A program made the translations under genes and the position numbers. Below, one piece after another: positions 24,719 through 38,189 of a DNA stretch of 64,000 nt. Every line of letters begins with the position of its first letter. The first letter of the stretch is position 1. Origin of the DNA: Bathymodiolus brooksi (taxonomy: Eukaryota > Mollusca > Bivalvia > Mytilida > Modiolidae); the NCBI GenBank assembly GCA_963680875.1, contig OY804589.1, positions 30,730,962 to 30,794,961 on the forward strand, given 5' to 3'. Below the pieces are notes generated by a model. It was not told the DNA's origin. It saw only the letters and a list, made by a program, of their open reading frames with translations, and made no database searches.

Positions 24719-26401
24719 GCAGAGGCATTGACAAACGTTTTGAAGTATCATATATGTATATCAAGCCTCCCTGAGGACCGGAAGTTGCCTATTACGGAGC
24801 TAAAATGGGATGCCAGGACCGTGACGGATATTCCGGGTAATAACGCATATTGGTTTTTCGCATTTTTCTGGCTAACGAAGAGCTCCAGAAATAAAAACTA
24901 AACATATATATTAAGCAGAGACCCCTGCGCACATATTTGTTAAGGTATTTGGTTATTCGGGCCGCCATGGGGACCGGCAGTGGTGAAAACATAGGTAAAC
25001 CGTTTTATTTTAACCTACCGCCGGACATTGGTTTTACATTATTTACTCCAATCAAGGGACATATAGACAGTCTTACTGTATATATTTATAAAGCAGAGAC
25101 ATGTACAAACATTTTGAGGTATAATACATGTATGTCAAGCTATCCTGGAGACCGGAAGTGGACGACAATTGAGCCATAATGGTTGTACAGCCGGCAATTT
25201 TGACCTACCCGACCATGGTTTTTTACCTCTTACTTGGTCCACAGGTCCTATGGAATGATCTACGGGGAATAGTTATCAAGCAGAGGCATTGACAAACGTT
25301 CTGAAGTATCATACATGTAGATCAAGCCTCCCTGAGGACCGGAAGTTGCCTATTACGGAACTAAAATGGGATGCCAGGACCGTGACGGATATTCCGGGTA
25401 ATAACGCATATTGGTTTTTCGCATTTTTCTGGCTAACGAAGAGCTCCAGAAATAAAATCTAAACATATATATTAAGCAGAGACACCTGCGCACATATTTG
25501 TTTAGGTATTTGTTTATTCGGGCCGCCATGGGGACCGGCAGCGGTGAAAACATAGGTAAACCGTTTTATTTTAACCTACCGCCGGACATTGGTTTTACAT
25601 TATTTACTCCAATCAAGGGACATATAGACAGTCTTACTGTATATATTTATAAAGCAGAGACATGTACAAACATTTTGAGGTATAATACATGTATGTCAAG
25701 CTATCCTGGAGACCGGAAGTGGACGACAATTGAGCCATAATGGTTGTACAGCCAGCAATTTTGACCTACCCGACCATGGTTTTTTACCTCTTACTTGGTC
25801 CACAGGTCCTATGGAATGATCTACGGGGAATAGTTATCAAGCAGAGTCATTGACAAACGTTCTGAAGTATCATACATGTAGATCAAGCCTCCCTGAGGAC
25901 CGGAAGTTGCCTATTACGGAACTAAAATGGGATGCCAGGACCGTGACGGATATTCCGGGTAATAACGCATATTGGTTTTTCGCATTTTTCTGGCTAACGA
26001 AGAGCTCCAGAAATAAAAACTAAGCATATATATTAAGCAGAGACACCTGTGCACATATTTGTTAAGGTATTTGTTTATTCGGGCCGCCATGGGGACCGGC
26101 AGCGGTGAAAACATAGGTAAACCGTTTTATTTTAACCTACCGCCGGACATTGGTTTTACATTATTTACTCCAATCAAGGGGCGTATAGACAGTCGTAGTG
26201 TATATAGTTATAACGCAGAGACATGTACAAACATTTTGAGGTATAATACTTGTATATCAAGCTATCCTGGAGACCGGAAGTGGACGACAATTGAGCCATA
26301 ATGGTTGTACAGCCAGCAATTTTGACCTACCCGACCATGGTTTTTTACCTCTTACTTGGTCCACAGGTCCTATGGATTGATATACGGGGATTAGTTATCA
26401 A
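24719..26401 (+). repeat. Three consecutive short-B monomers, cassette 1 (M45-M47)
   Basis: Monomers at 24719, 25280 and 25841. This is the first run of adjacent short-B monomers; to its left the two classes never occur as two short-B in a row. M45 has AAGGGACATATAGAC in B and GTATATCAAGC in A; M46 has GTTTAGGTATTTG and AAAATCTAAAC; M47 has GTCATTG. The same triplet recurs at 29771 (offset 5052 bp). Confidence 0.85.
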
Positions 26402-29400
26402 GCAGAGGCATTGACAAACGTTTTGAAGTATCATACATGTAGATCAAGCCTCCCTCAGGACCGGAAGTTGCCTATTACGGAGCTAAAATGGGATGCCAGG
26501 ACCGTGACGGATATTCCGGGTAATAACGCATATTGGTTTTTCGCATTTTTCTGGCTAACGAAGAGCTCCAGAAATAAAATCTAAACATATATATTAAGCA
26601 GAGACCCCTGTGCACATATTTGTTAATGTATTTGGTTATTCGGGCAGCCATGGGGACTGGAAGGGGGTGAAAACATAGGTAAACCGTTTTATTTTAACCT
26701 ACCGCCGGACATTGGTTTTACATTATTTACTCCAATCAAGGGGCGTATAGACAGTCTTACTGTATATATTTATAAGGCAGAGACATGTACAAACATTTTG
26801 AGGTATAATACATGTATGTCAAGCTATCCTGGAGACCGGAAGTGAACGACAATTGAGCCATAAAGGTTGTACAGCCAGCAATTTTGACCTACCCGACCAT
26901 GGTTTTTTACCTCTTACTTGGTCCACAGGTCCTATGGAATAATCTACGGGGAATAGTTATCAAGCAGAGGCATTGACAAACGTTTTGAAGTATCATACAT
27001 GTAGATCAAGCCTCCCTGAGGACCGGAAGTTGCCTATTACGGAACTAAAATTGGATGCCAGGACCGTGACGGATATTCCGGGTAATAACGCATATTGGTT
27101 TTTCGCATTTTTCTGGCTAACGAAGGGCTCCAGAAATAAAAACTAAACATATATATTAAGCAGAGACCCCTGCGCACATATTTGTTAAGGTATTTCGTTA
27201 TTCGGGCCGCCAGGGGGACCGGCAGCGGTGAAAACATAGGTAAACCGTTTTATTTTAACCTACCGCCGGACATTGGTTTTACATTATTTACTCCAATCAA
27301 GGGGCGTATAGACAATCTTACTGTATATATTTATAAAGCAGAGACATGTACAAACATTTTGAGGTATAATACATGTATGTCAAGCTATCCTGGAGACCGG
27401 AAGTGGACGAAAATTGAGCCATAATGGTTGTACAGCCGGCAATTTTTACCTACCCGACCATGGTTTTTTACATCTTACTTGGTCCACAGGTCCTATGGAA
27501 TGATCTACGGGGAATAGTTATCAAGCAAAGGCATTGACAAACGTTTTGAAGTATCATACATGTAGATCAAGCCTCCCTGAGGACCGGAAGTTGCCTATTA
27601 CGGAACTAAAATGGGATGCCAGGACCGTGACGGATATTCCGGGTAATAACGCATATTGGTTTTTCGCATTTTTCTGGCTAACGAAGAGCTCCAGAAATAA
27701 AAACTAAACATATATATTAAGCAGAGACCCCTGTGCACATATTTGTTAATGTATTTGGTTATTCAGGCCGCCATGGGGACCGGAAGGGGGTGAAAACATA
27801 GGTAAACCGTTTTATTTTAACCTACCGCCGGACATTGGTTTTACATTATTTACTCCAATCAAGGGACATATAGACAGTCTTACTGTATATATTTATAAAG
27901 CAGAGACATGTACAAACATTTTGAGGTATAATACATGTATGTCAAGCTATCCTGGAGACCGGAAGTGGACGACAATTGAGCCATAATGGTTGTACAGCCA
28001 GCAATTTTGACCTACCCGACCATGGTTTTTTACCTCTTACTTGGTCCACAGATCCTATGGAATGATCTACGGGGAATAGTTATCAAGCAGAGTCATTGAC
28101 AAACGTTCTGAAGTATCATACATGTAGATCAAGCCTCCCTGAGGACCGGAAGTTGCCTATTACGGAACTAAAATGGGATGCCAGGACCGTGACGAATATT
28201 CCGGGTAATAACGCATATTGGTTTTTCGCATTTTTCTGGCTAACGAAGAGCTCCAGAAATAAAAACTAAACATATATATTAAGCAGAGACACCTGTGCAC
28301 ATATTTGTTAAGGTATTTGTTTATTCGGGCCGCCATGGGGACCGGCAGCGGTGAAAACATAGGTAAACCGTTTTATTTTAACCTACCGCCGGACATTGGT
28401 TTTACATTATTTACTCCAATCAAGGGGCGTATAGACAGTCGTACTGTATATAGTTATAACGCAGAGACATGTACAAACATTTTGAGGTATAATACTTGTA
28501 TATCAAGCTATCCTGGAGACCGGAAGTGGACGACAATTGAGCCATAATGGTTGTACAGCCAGCAATTTTGACCTACCCGACCATGGTTTTTTACCTCTTA
28601 CTTGGTCCACAGGTCCTATGGATTGATATACGGGGATTAGTTATCAAGCAGAGGCATTGACAAACGTTTTGAAGTATCATACATGTAGATCAAGCCTCCC
28701 TCAGGACCGGAAGTTGCCTATTACGGAGCTAAAATGGGATGCCAGGACCGTGACGGATATTCCGGGTAATAACGCATATTGGTTTTTCGCATTTTTCTGG
28801 CTAACGAAGGGCTCCAGAAATAAAAACTAAACATATATATTAAGCAGAGACCCATGTGCACATATTTGTTAATGTATTTGGTTATTCGGGCCGCCATGGG
28901 GACCGGAAGGGGGTGAAAACATAGGTAAACCGTTTTATTTTAACCTACCGCCGGACATTGGTTTTACATTATTTACTCCAATCAAGGGGCGTATAGACAG
29001 TCTTACTGTATATATTTATAAAGCAGAGACATGTACAAACATTTTGAGGTATAATACATGTATGTCAAGCTATCCTGGAGACCGGAAGTGGACGACAATT
29101 GAGCCATAATGGTTGTACAGCCAGCAATTTTGACCTACCCAACATGGTTTTTTACCTCTTACTTGGTCCACAGGTCCTATGGAATGATCTACGGGGAATG
29201 GTTATCAAGCAGAGGCATTGACAAACGTTTTGAGGTATCATACATGTAGATCAAGCCTCCCTGAGGACCGGAAGTTGCCTATTACGGAACTAAAATGGGA
29301 TGCCAGGACCGTGACGGATATTCCGGGTAATAACGCATATTGGTTTTTCGCATTTTTCTGGCTAACGAAGGGCTCCAGAAATAAAATCTAAACATATATA

Positions 29401-29770
29401 TTAAGCAGAGACCCCTGTGCACATATTTGTTAATGTATTTGGTTATTCGGGCAGTCATGGGGACCGGAAGGGGGTGAAAACATAGGTAAACCGTTTTATT
29501 TTAACCTACCGCCTGACATTGGTTTTACATTATTTACTCCAATCAAGGGGCGTATAGACAGTCTTACTGTATATATTTATAAGGCAGAGACATGTACAAA
29601 CATTTTGAGGTATAATACATGTATGTCAAGCTATCCTGGAGACCGGAAGTGGACGACAATTGAGCCATAATGGTTGTACAGCCAGCAATTTTGACCTACC
29701 CGACCATGGTTTTTTACCTCTTACTTGGTCCACAGGTCCTATGGAATGATATACGGGAATTAGTTATCAA
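26402..29770 (+). repeat. Six-monomer block (M48-M53) with hybrid M48
   Basis: Monomers at 26402, 26964, 27525, 28087, 28648 and 29209; M49 and M51 are short-B. M48 is a hybrid: its start (CCCTCAGG, GGAGCTAAA) is like M44 or M52, while from about 26564 on (AAGAGCTCC, AAAATCTAAAC, GGGGACTGG) it is mostly like M40, and M49-M52 then follow as copies of M41-M44. This makes M41-M48 an 8-monomer tandem duplication of 4490 bp. M53 is an extra monomer before the second short-B cassette. Confidence 0.8.
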
Positions 29771-31453
29771 GCAGAGGCATTGACAAACGTTTTGAAGTAT
29801 CATACATGTATATCAAGCCTCCCTGAGGACCGGAAGTTGCCTATTACGGAGCTAAAATGGGATGCCAGGACCGTGACGGATATTCCGGGTAATAACGCAT
29901 ATTGGTTTTTCGCATTTTTCTGGCTAACGAAGAGCTCCAGAAATAAAAACTAAACATATATATTAAGCAGAGACCCCTGCGCACATATTTGTTAAGGTAT
30001 TTGGTTATTCGGGCCGCCATGGGGACCGGCAGTGGTGAAAACATAGGTAAACCGTTTTATTTTAACCTACCGCCGGACATTGGTTTTACATTATTTACTC
30101 CAATCAAGGGACATATAGACAGTCTTACTGTATATATTTATAAAGCAGAGACATGTACAAACATTTTGAGGTATTATACATGTATGTCAAGCTATCCTGG
30201 AGACCGGAAGTGGACGACAATTGAGCCATAATGGTTGTACAGCCGGCAATTTTGACCTACCCGACCATGGTTTTTTACATCTTACTTGGTCCACAGGTCC
30301 TATGGAATGATCTACGGGGAATAGTTATCAAGCAGAGGCATTGACAAACATTCTGAAGTATCATACATGTAGATCAAGCCTCCCTGAGGACCGGAAGTTG
30401 CCTATTACGGAACTAAAATGGGATGCCAGGACCGTGACGGATATTCCGGGTAATAACGCATATTGGTTTTTCGCATTTTTCTGGCTAACGAAGAGCTCCA
30501 GAAATAAAATCTAAACATATATATTAAGCAGAGACACCTGCGCACATATTTGTTTAGGTATTTGTTTATTCGGGCCGCCATGGGGACCGGCAGCGGTGAA
30601 AACATAGGTAAACCGTTTTATTTTAACCTACCGCCGGACATTGGTTTTACATTATTTACTCCAATCAAGGGACATATAGACAGTCTTACTGTATATATTT
30701 ATAAAGCAGAGACATGTACAAACATTTTGAGGTATAATACATGTATGTCAAGCTATCCTGGAGACCGGAAGTGGACGACAATTGAGCCATAATGGTTGTA
30801 CAGCCAGCAATGTTGACCTACCCGACCATGGTTTTTTACCTCTTACTTGGTCCACAGGTCCTATGGAATGATCTACGGGGAATAGTTATCAAGCAGAGTC
30901 ATTGACAAACGTTCTGAAGTATCATACATGTAGATCAAGCCTCCCTGAGGACCGGAAGTTGCCTATTACGGAACTAAAATGGGATGCCAGGACCGTGACG
31001 GATATTCCGGGTAATAACGCATATTGGTTTTTCGCATTTTTCTGGCTAACGAAGAGCTCCAGAAATAAAAACTAAACCTATATATTAAGCAGAGACACCT
31101 GTGCACATATTTGTTAAGGTATTTGTTTATTCGGGCCGCCATGGGGACCGGCAGCGGTGAAAACATAGGTAAACCGTTTTATTTTAACCTACCGCCGGAC
31201 ATTGGTTTTACATTATTTACTCCAATCAAGGGGCGTATAGACAGTCGTACTGTATATAGCTATAACGCAGAGACATGTACAAACATTTTGAGGTATAATA
31301 CTTGTATATCAAGCTATCCTGGAGACCGGAAGTGGACGACAATTGAGCCATAATGGTTGTACAGCCAGCAATTTTGACCTACCCGACCATGGTTTTTTAC
31401 CTCTTACTTGGTCCACAGGTCCTATGGATTGATATACGGGGATTAGTTATCAA
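29771..31453 (+). repeat. Three consecutive short-B monomers, cassette 2 (M54-M56)
   Basis: Monomers at 29771, 30332 and 30893, matching M45-M47 at a constant offset of 5052 bp. Small private changes are GGTATTATACATG near 30172 in M54, CAATGTTGACC near 30810 in M55 and AAACCTATATATT near 31076 in M56. M56 contains the last GTCATTG-type A subunit in the window. Confidence 0.85.
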
Positions 31454-33699
31454 GCAGAGGCATTGACAAACGTTTTGAAGTATCATACATGTAGATTAAG
31501 CCTCCCTCAGGACCGGAAGTTGCCTATTACGGAGCTAAAATGGGATGCCAGGACCGTGACGGATATTCCGGGTAATAACGCATATTGGTTTTTCGCATTT
31601 CTCTGGCTAACGAAGGGCTCCAGAAATAAAAACTAAACATATATATTAAGCAGAGACCCATGTGCACATATTTGTTAATGTATTTGGTTATTCGGGCCGC
31701 CATGGGGACCGGAAGGGGGTGAAAACATAGGTAAACCGTTTTATTTTAACCTACCGCCTGACATTGGTTTTACATTATTTACTCCAATCAAGGGACGTAT
31801 ATACAGTCTTACTGTATATATTTATAAGGCAGAGACATGTACAAACATTTTGAGGTATAATACATGTATGTCAAGCTATCCTGGAGACCGGAAGTGGACG
31901 ACAATTGAGCCATAATGGTTGTACAGCCGGCAATTTTGACCTACCCGACCATGGTTTTTTACCTCTTACTTGGTCCACAGGTCCTATGGAATGATATACG
32001 GGAATTAGTTATCAAGCAGAGGCATTGACAAACGTTTTGAAGTATCATACATGTAGATCAAGCCTCCCTGAGGACCGGAAGTTGCCTATTACGGAGCTAA
32101 AATGGGATGCCAGGACCGTGACGAATATTCCGGGTAATAACGCATATTGGTTTTTCGCATTTTTCTGGCTAACGAAGAGCTCCAGAAATAAAAACTAAAC
32201 ATATATATTAAGCAGAGAACCCTGCGCACATATTTGTTAAGGTATTTGTTTATTCGGGCCGCCATGGGGACCGGCAGCGGTGAAAACATAGGTAAACCGT
32301 TTTATTTTAACCTACCGCCGGACATTGGTTTTACATTATTTACTCCAATCAAGGGGCGTATAGACAGTCGTACTGTATATAGTTATAACGCAGAGACATG
32401 TACAAACATTTTGAGGTATAATACTTGTATATCAAGCTATCCTGGAGACCGGAAGTGGACGACAATTGAGCCATAATGGTTGTACAGCCAGCAATTTTGA
32501 CCTACCCGACCATGGTTTTTTACCTCTTACTTGGTCCACAGGTCCTATGGAATGATCTACGGGGAATAGTTATCAAGCAGAGGCATTGACAAACGTTCTG
32601 AAGTATCATACATGTAGATCAAGCCTCCCTGAGGACCGGAAGTTGCCTATTACGGAACTAAAATGGGATGCCAGGACCGTGACGGATATTCCGGGTAATA
32701 ACGCATATTGGTTTTTCGCATTTTTCTGGCTAACGAAGGGCTCCAGAAATAAAAACTAAACATATATATTAAGCAGAGACCCATGTGCACATATTTGTTA
32801 ATGTATTTGGTTATTCGGGCCGCCATGGGGACCGGAAGGGGGTGAAAACATAGGTAAACCGTTTTATTTTAACCTACCGCCGGACATTGGTTTTACATTA
32901 TTTACTCCAATCAAGGGGCGTATAGACAGTCTTACTGTATATATTTATAAAGCAGAGACATGTACAAACATTTTGAGGTATAATACATGTATGTCAAGCT
33001 ATCCTGGAGACCGGAAGTGGACGACAATTGAGCCATAATGGTTGTACAGCCAGCAATTTTGACCTACCCAACATGGTTTTTTACCTCTTACTTGGTCCAC
33101 AGGTCCTATGGAATGATCTACGGGGAATGGTTATCAAGCAGAGGCATTGACAAACGTTTTGAGGTATCATACATGTAGATCAAGCCTCCCTGAGGACCGG
33201 AAGTTGCCTATTACGGAACTAAAATGGGATGCCAGGACCGTGACGGATATTCCGGGTAATAACGCATATTGGTTTTTCGCATTTTTCTGGCTAACGAAGG
33301 GCTCCAGAAATAAAAACTAAACATATATATTAAGCAGAGACCCCTGTGCACATATTTGTTAATGTATTTGGTTATTCGGGCAGTCATGGAGACCGGAAGG
33401 GGGTGAAAACATAGGTAAACCGTTTTATTTTAACCTACCGCCTGACATTGGTTTTACATTATTTACTCCAATCAAGGGGCGTATATACAGTCTTACTGTA
33501 TATATTTATAAGGCAGAGACATGTACAAACATTTTGAGGTATAATACATGTATGTCAAGCTATCCTGGAGACCGGAAGTGGACGACAATTGAGCCATAAT
33601 GGTTGTACAGCCGGCAATTTTGACCTACCCGACCATGGTTTTTTACCTCTTACTTGGTCCACAGGTCCTATGGAATGATATACGGGAATTAGTTATCAA
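31454..33699 (+). repeat. Four-monomer block (M57-M60)
   Basis: Monomers at 31454, 32016, 32577 and 33138; only M58 is short-B. M57 and M60 share GTATATACAGTC in B. M59-M60 resemble M52-M53 at an offset of 3929 bp, including GGAATGGTTATC and GAGGTATC. M58 mixes AGAGAACCC with otherwise M51-like sequence. The third short-B block follows. Confidence 0.75.
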
Positions 33700-35943
33700 G
33701 CAGAGGCATTGACAAACGTTTTGAAGTATCATACATGTATATCAAGCCTCCCTGAGGACCGGAAGTTGCCTATTACGGAGCTAAAATGGGATGCCAGGAC
33801 CGTGACGAATATTCCGGGTAATAACGCATATTGGTTTTTCGCATTTTTCTGGCTAACGAAGAGCTCCAGAAATAAAAACTAAACATATATATTAAGCAGA
33901 GACCCCTGCGCACATATTTGTTAAGGTATTTGGTTATTCGGGCCGCCATGGGGACCGGCAGGGGTGAAAACATAGGTAAACCGTTTTATTTTAACCTACC
34001 GCCGGACATTGGTTTTACATTATTTACTCCAATCAAGGGACATATAGACAGTCTTACTGTATATATTTATAAAGCAGAGACATGTACAAACATTTTGAGG
34101 TATAATACATGTATGTCAAGCTATCCTGGAGACCGGAAGTGGACGACAATTGAGCCATAATGGTTGTACAGCCGGCAATTTTGACCTACCCGACCATGGT
34201 TTTTTACCTCTTACTTGGTCCACAGGTCCTATGGAATGATCTACGGGGAATAGTTATCAAGCAGAGGCATTGACAAACGTTCTGAAGTATCATACATGTA
34301 GATCAAGCCTCCCTGAGGACCGGAAGTTGCCTATTACGGAACTAAAATGGGATGCCAGGACCGTGACGGATATTCCGGGTAATAACGCATATTGGTTTTT
34401 CGCATTTTTCTGGCTAACGAAGAGCTCCAGAAATAAAATCTAAACATATATATTAAGCAGAGACACCTGCGCACATATTTGTTTAGGTATTTGTTTATTC
34501 GGGCCGCCATGGGGACCGGCAGCGGTGAAAACATAGGTAAACCGTTTTATTTTAACCTACCGCCGGACATTGGTTTTACATTATTTACTCCAATCAAGGG
34601 GCGTCTAGACAGTCTTACTGTATATATTTATAAAGCAGAGACATGTACAAACATTTTGAGGTATAATACATGTATGTCAAGCTATCCTGGAGACCGGAAG
34701 TGGACGACAATTGAGCCATAATGGTTGTACAGCCAGCAATTTTGACCTACCCGACCATGGTTTTTTACCTCTTACTTGGTCCACAGGTCCTATGGAATGA
34801 TCTACGGGGAATAGTTATCAAGCAGAGGCATTGACAAACGTTCTGAAGTATCATACATGTAGATCAAGCCTCCCTGAGGACCGGAAGTTGCCTATTACGG
34901 AACTAAAATGGGATGCCAGGACCGTGACGGATATTCCGGGTAATAACGCATATTGGTTTTTCGCATTTTTCTGGCTAACGAAGAGCTCCAGAAATAAAAA
35001 CTAAACATATATATTAAGCAGAGACCCCTGCGCACATATTTGTTAAGGTATTTGGTTATTCGGGCCGCCATGGGGACCGGCAGGGGTGAAAACATAGGTA
35101 AACCGTTTTATTTTAACCTACCGCCGGACATTGGTTTTACATTATTTACTCCAATCAAGGGACATATAGACAGTCTTACTGTATATATTTATAAAGCAGA
35201 GACATGTACAAACATTTTGAGGTATAATACATGTATGTCAAGCTATCCTGGAGACCGGAAGTGGACGACAATTGAGCCATAATGGTTGTACAGCCGGCAA
35301 TTTTGACCTACCCGACCATGGTTTTTTACCTCTTACTTGGTCCACAGGTCCTATGGAATGATCTACGGGGAATAGTTATCAAGCAGAGGCATTGACAAAC
35401 GTTCTGAAGTATCATACATGTAGATCAAGCCTCCCTGAGGACCGGAAGTTGCCTATTACGGAACTAAAATGGGATGCCAGGACCGTGACGGATATTCCGG
35501 GTAATAACGCATATTGGTTTTTCGCATTTTTCTGGCTAACGAAGAGCTCCAGAAATAAAATCTAAACATATATATTAAGCAGAGACACCTGCGCACATAT
35601 TTGTTTAGGTATTTGTTTATTCGGGCCGCCATGGGGACCGGCAGCGGTGAAAACATAGGTAAACCGTTTTATTTTAACCTACCGCCGGACATTGGTTTTA
35701 CATTATTTACTCCAATCAAGGGGCGTCTAGACAGTCTTACTGTATATATTTATAAAGCAGAGACATGTACAAACATTTTGAGGTATAATATATGTATGTC
35801 AAGCTATCCTGGAGACCGGAAGTGGACGACAATTGAGCCATAATGGTTGTACAGCCAGCAATTTTGACCTACCCGACCATGGTTTTTTACCTCTTACTTG
35901 GTCCACAGGTCCTATGGAATGATCTACGGGGAATAGTTATCAA
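33700..35943 (+). repeat. Four short-B monomers as a duplicated dimer (M61-M64)
   Basis: Monomers at 33700, 34261, 34822 and 35383, the longest run of short-B monomers in the window. M61-M62 match M54-M55 at offset 3929, and M63-M64 repeat M61-M62 at 1122 bp. Shared private markers are GGCAGGGGTG in M61 and M63 and GGCGTCTAGAC in M62 and M64. The dimer was therefore duplicated after the cassette moved or was copied here. Confidence 0.87.
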
Positions 35944-38189
35944 GCAGAGGCATTGACAAACGTTCTGAAGTATCATACATGTAGATCAAGCCTCCCTGAG
36001 GACCGGAAGTTGCCTATTACGGAACTAAAATGGGATGCCAGGACCGTGACGGATATTCCGGGTAATAACGCATATTGGTTTTTCGCATTTTTCTGGCTAA
36101 CGAAGGGCTCCAGAAATAAAAACTAAACATATATATTAAGCAGAGACCCCTGTGCACATATTTGTTAATGTATTTGGTTATTCGGGCAGCCATGGGGACC
36201 GGAAGGGGGTGAAAACATAGGTAAACCGTTTTATTTTAACCTACCGCCGGACATTGGTTTTACATTATTTACTCCAATCAAGGGGCGTATAGACAGTCTT
36301 ACTGTATATATTTATAAGGCAGAGACATGTACAAACATTTTGAGGTATAATACATGTATGTCAAGCTATCCTGGAGACCGGAAGTGAACGACAATTGAGC
36401 CATAAAGGTTGTACAGCCGGCAATTTTGACCTACCCGACCATGGTTTTTTACCTCTTACTTGGTCCACAGGTCCTATGGAATAATCTACGGGGAATAGTT
36501 ATCAAGCAGAGGCATTGACAAACGTTTTGAAGTATCATACATGTAGATCAAGCCTCCCTGAGGACCGGAAGTTGCCTATTACGGAACTAAAATTGGATGC
36601 CAGGACCGTGACGGATATTCCGGGTAATAACGCATATTGGTTTTTCGCATTTTTCTGGCTAACGAAGGGCTCCAGAAATAAAAACTAAACATATATATTA
36701 AGCAGAGACCCCTGCGCACATATTTGTTAAGGTATTTCGTTATTCGGGCCGCCAGGGGGACCGGCAGCGGTGAAAACATAGGTAAACCGTTTTATTTTAA
36801 CCTACCGCCGGACATTGGTTTTACATTATTTACTCCAATCAAGGGGCGTATAGACAATCTTACTGTATATATTTATAAAGCAGAGACATGTACAAACATT
36901 TTGAGGTATAATACATGTATGTCAAGCTATCCTGGAGACCGGAAGTGGACGAAAATTGAGCCATAATGGTTGTACAGCCGGCAATTTTGACCTACCCGAC
37001 CATGGTTTTTTACCTCTTACTTGGTCCACAGGTCCTATGGAATAATCTACGGGGAATAGTTATCAAGCAGAGGCATTGACAAACGTTCTGAAGTATCATA
37101 CATGTAGATCAAGCCTCCCTGAGGACCGGAAGTTGCCTATTACGGAACTAAAATGGGATGCCAGGACCGTGACGGATATTCCGGGTAATAACGCATATTG
37201 GTTTTTCGCATTTTTCTGGCTAACGAAGAGCTCCAGAAATAAAATCTAAACATATATATTAAGCAGAGACCCCTGTGCACATATTTGTTAATGTATTTGG
37301 TTATTCGGGCAGCCATGGGGACCGGAAGGGGTTGAAAACATAGGTAAACCGTTTTATTTTAACCTACCGCCGGACATTGGTTTTACATTATTTACTCCAA
37401 TCAAGGGGCGTATAGACAGTCTTACTGTATATATTTATAAGGCAGAGACATGTACAAACATTTTGAGGTATAATACATGTATGTCAAGCTATCCTGGAGA
37501 CCGGAAGTGAACGACAATTGAGCCATAAAGGTTGTACAGCCGGCAATTTTGACCTACCCGACCATGGTTTTTTACCTCTTACTTGGTCCACAGGTCCTAT
37601 GGAATAATCTACGGGGAATAGTTATCAAGCAGAGGCATTGACAAACGTTTTGAAGTATCATACATGTAGATCAAGCCTCCCTGAGGACCGGAAGTTGCCT
37701 ATTACGGAACTAAAATTGGATGCCAGGACCGTGACGGATATTCCGGGTAATAACGCATATTGGTTTTTCGCATTTTTCTGGCTAACGAAGGGCTCCAGAA
37801 ATAAAAACTAAACATATATATTAAGCAGAGACCCCTGCGCACATATTTGTTAAGGTATTTCGTTATTCGGGCCGCCAGGGGGACCGGCAGCGGTGAAAAC
37901 ATAGGTAAACCGTTTTATTTTAACCTACCGCCGGACATTGGTTTTACATTATTTACTCCAATCAAGGGGCGTATAGACAATCTTACTGTATATATTTATA
38001 AAGCAGAGACATGTACAAACATTTTGAGGTATAATACATGTATGTCAAGCTATCCTGGAGACCGGAAGTGGACGAAAATTGAGCCATAATGGTTGTACAG
38101 CCGGCAATTTTGACCTACCCGACCATGGTTTTTTACCTCTTACTTGGTCCACAGGTCCTATGGAATAATCTACGGGGAATAGTTATCAA
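35944..38189 (+). repeat. Duplicated long/short dimer (M65-M66, M67-M68)
   Basis: Monomers at 35944, 36506, 37067 and 37629, dimer period 1123 bp. M66 and M68 are hybrids: the early C subunit has GACGAAAATTG and ATAATGG as in M14, but from 36968-36988 onward it reads CAATTTTGACC, TACCTC and GAATAATC as in M65. That position marks the duplication junction. M67 has AAGGGGTTG in place of AAGGGGGTG. Confidence 0.82.
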
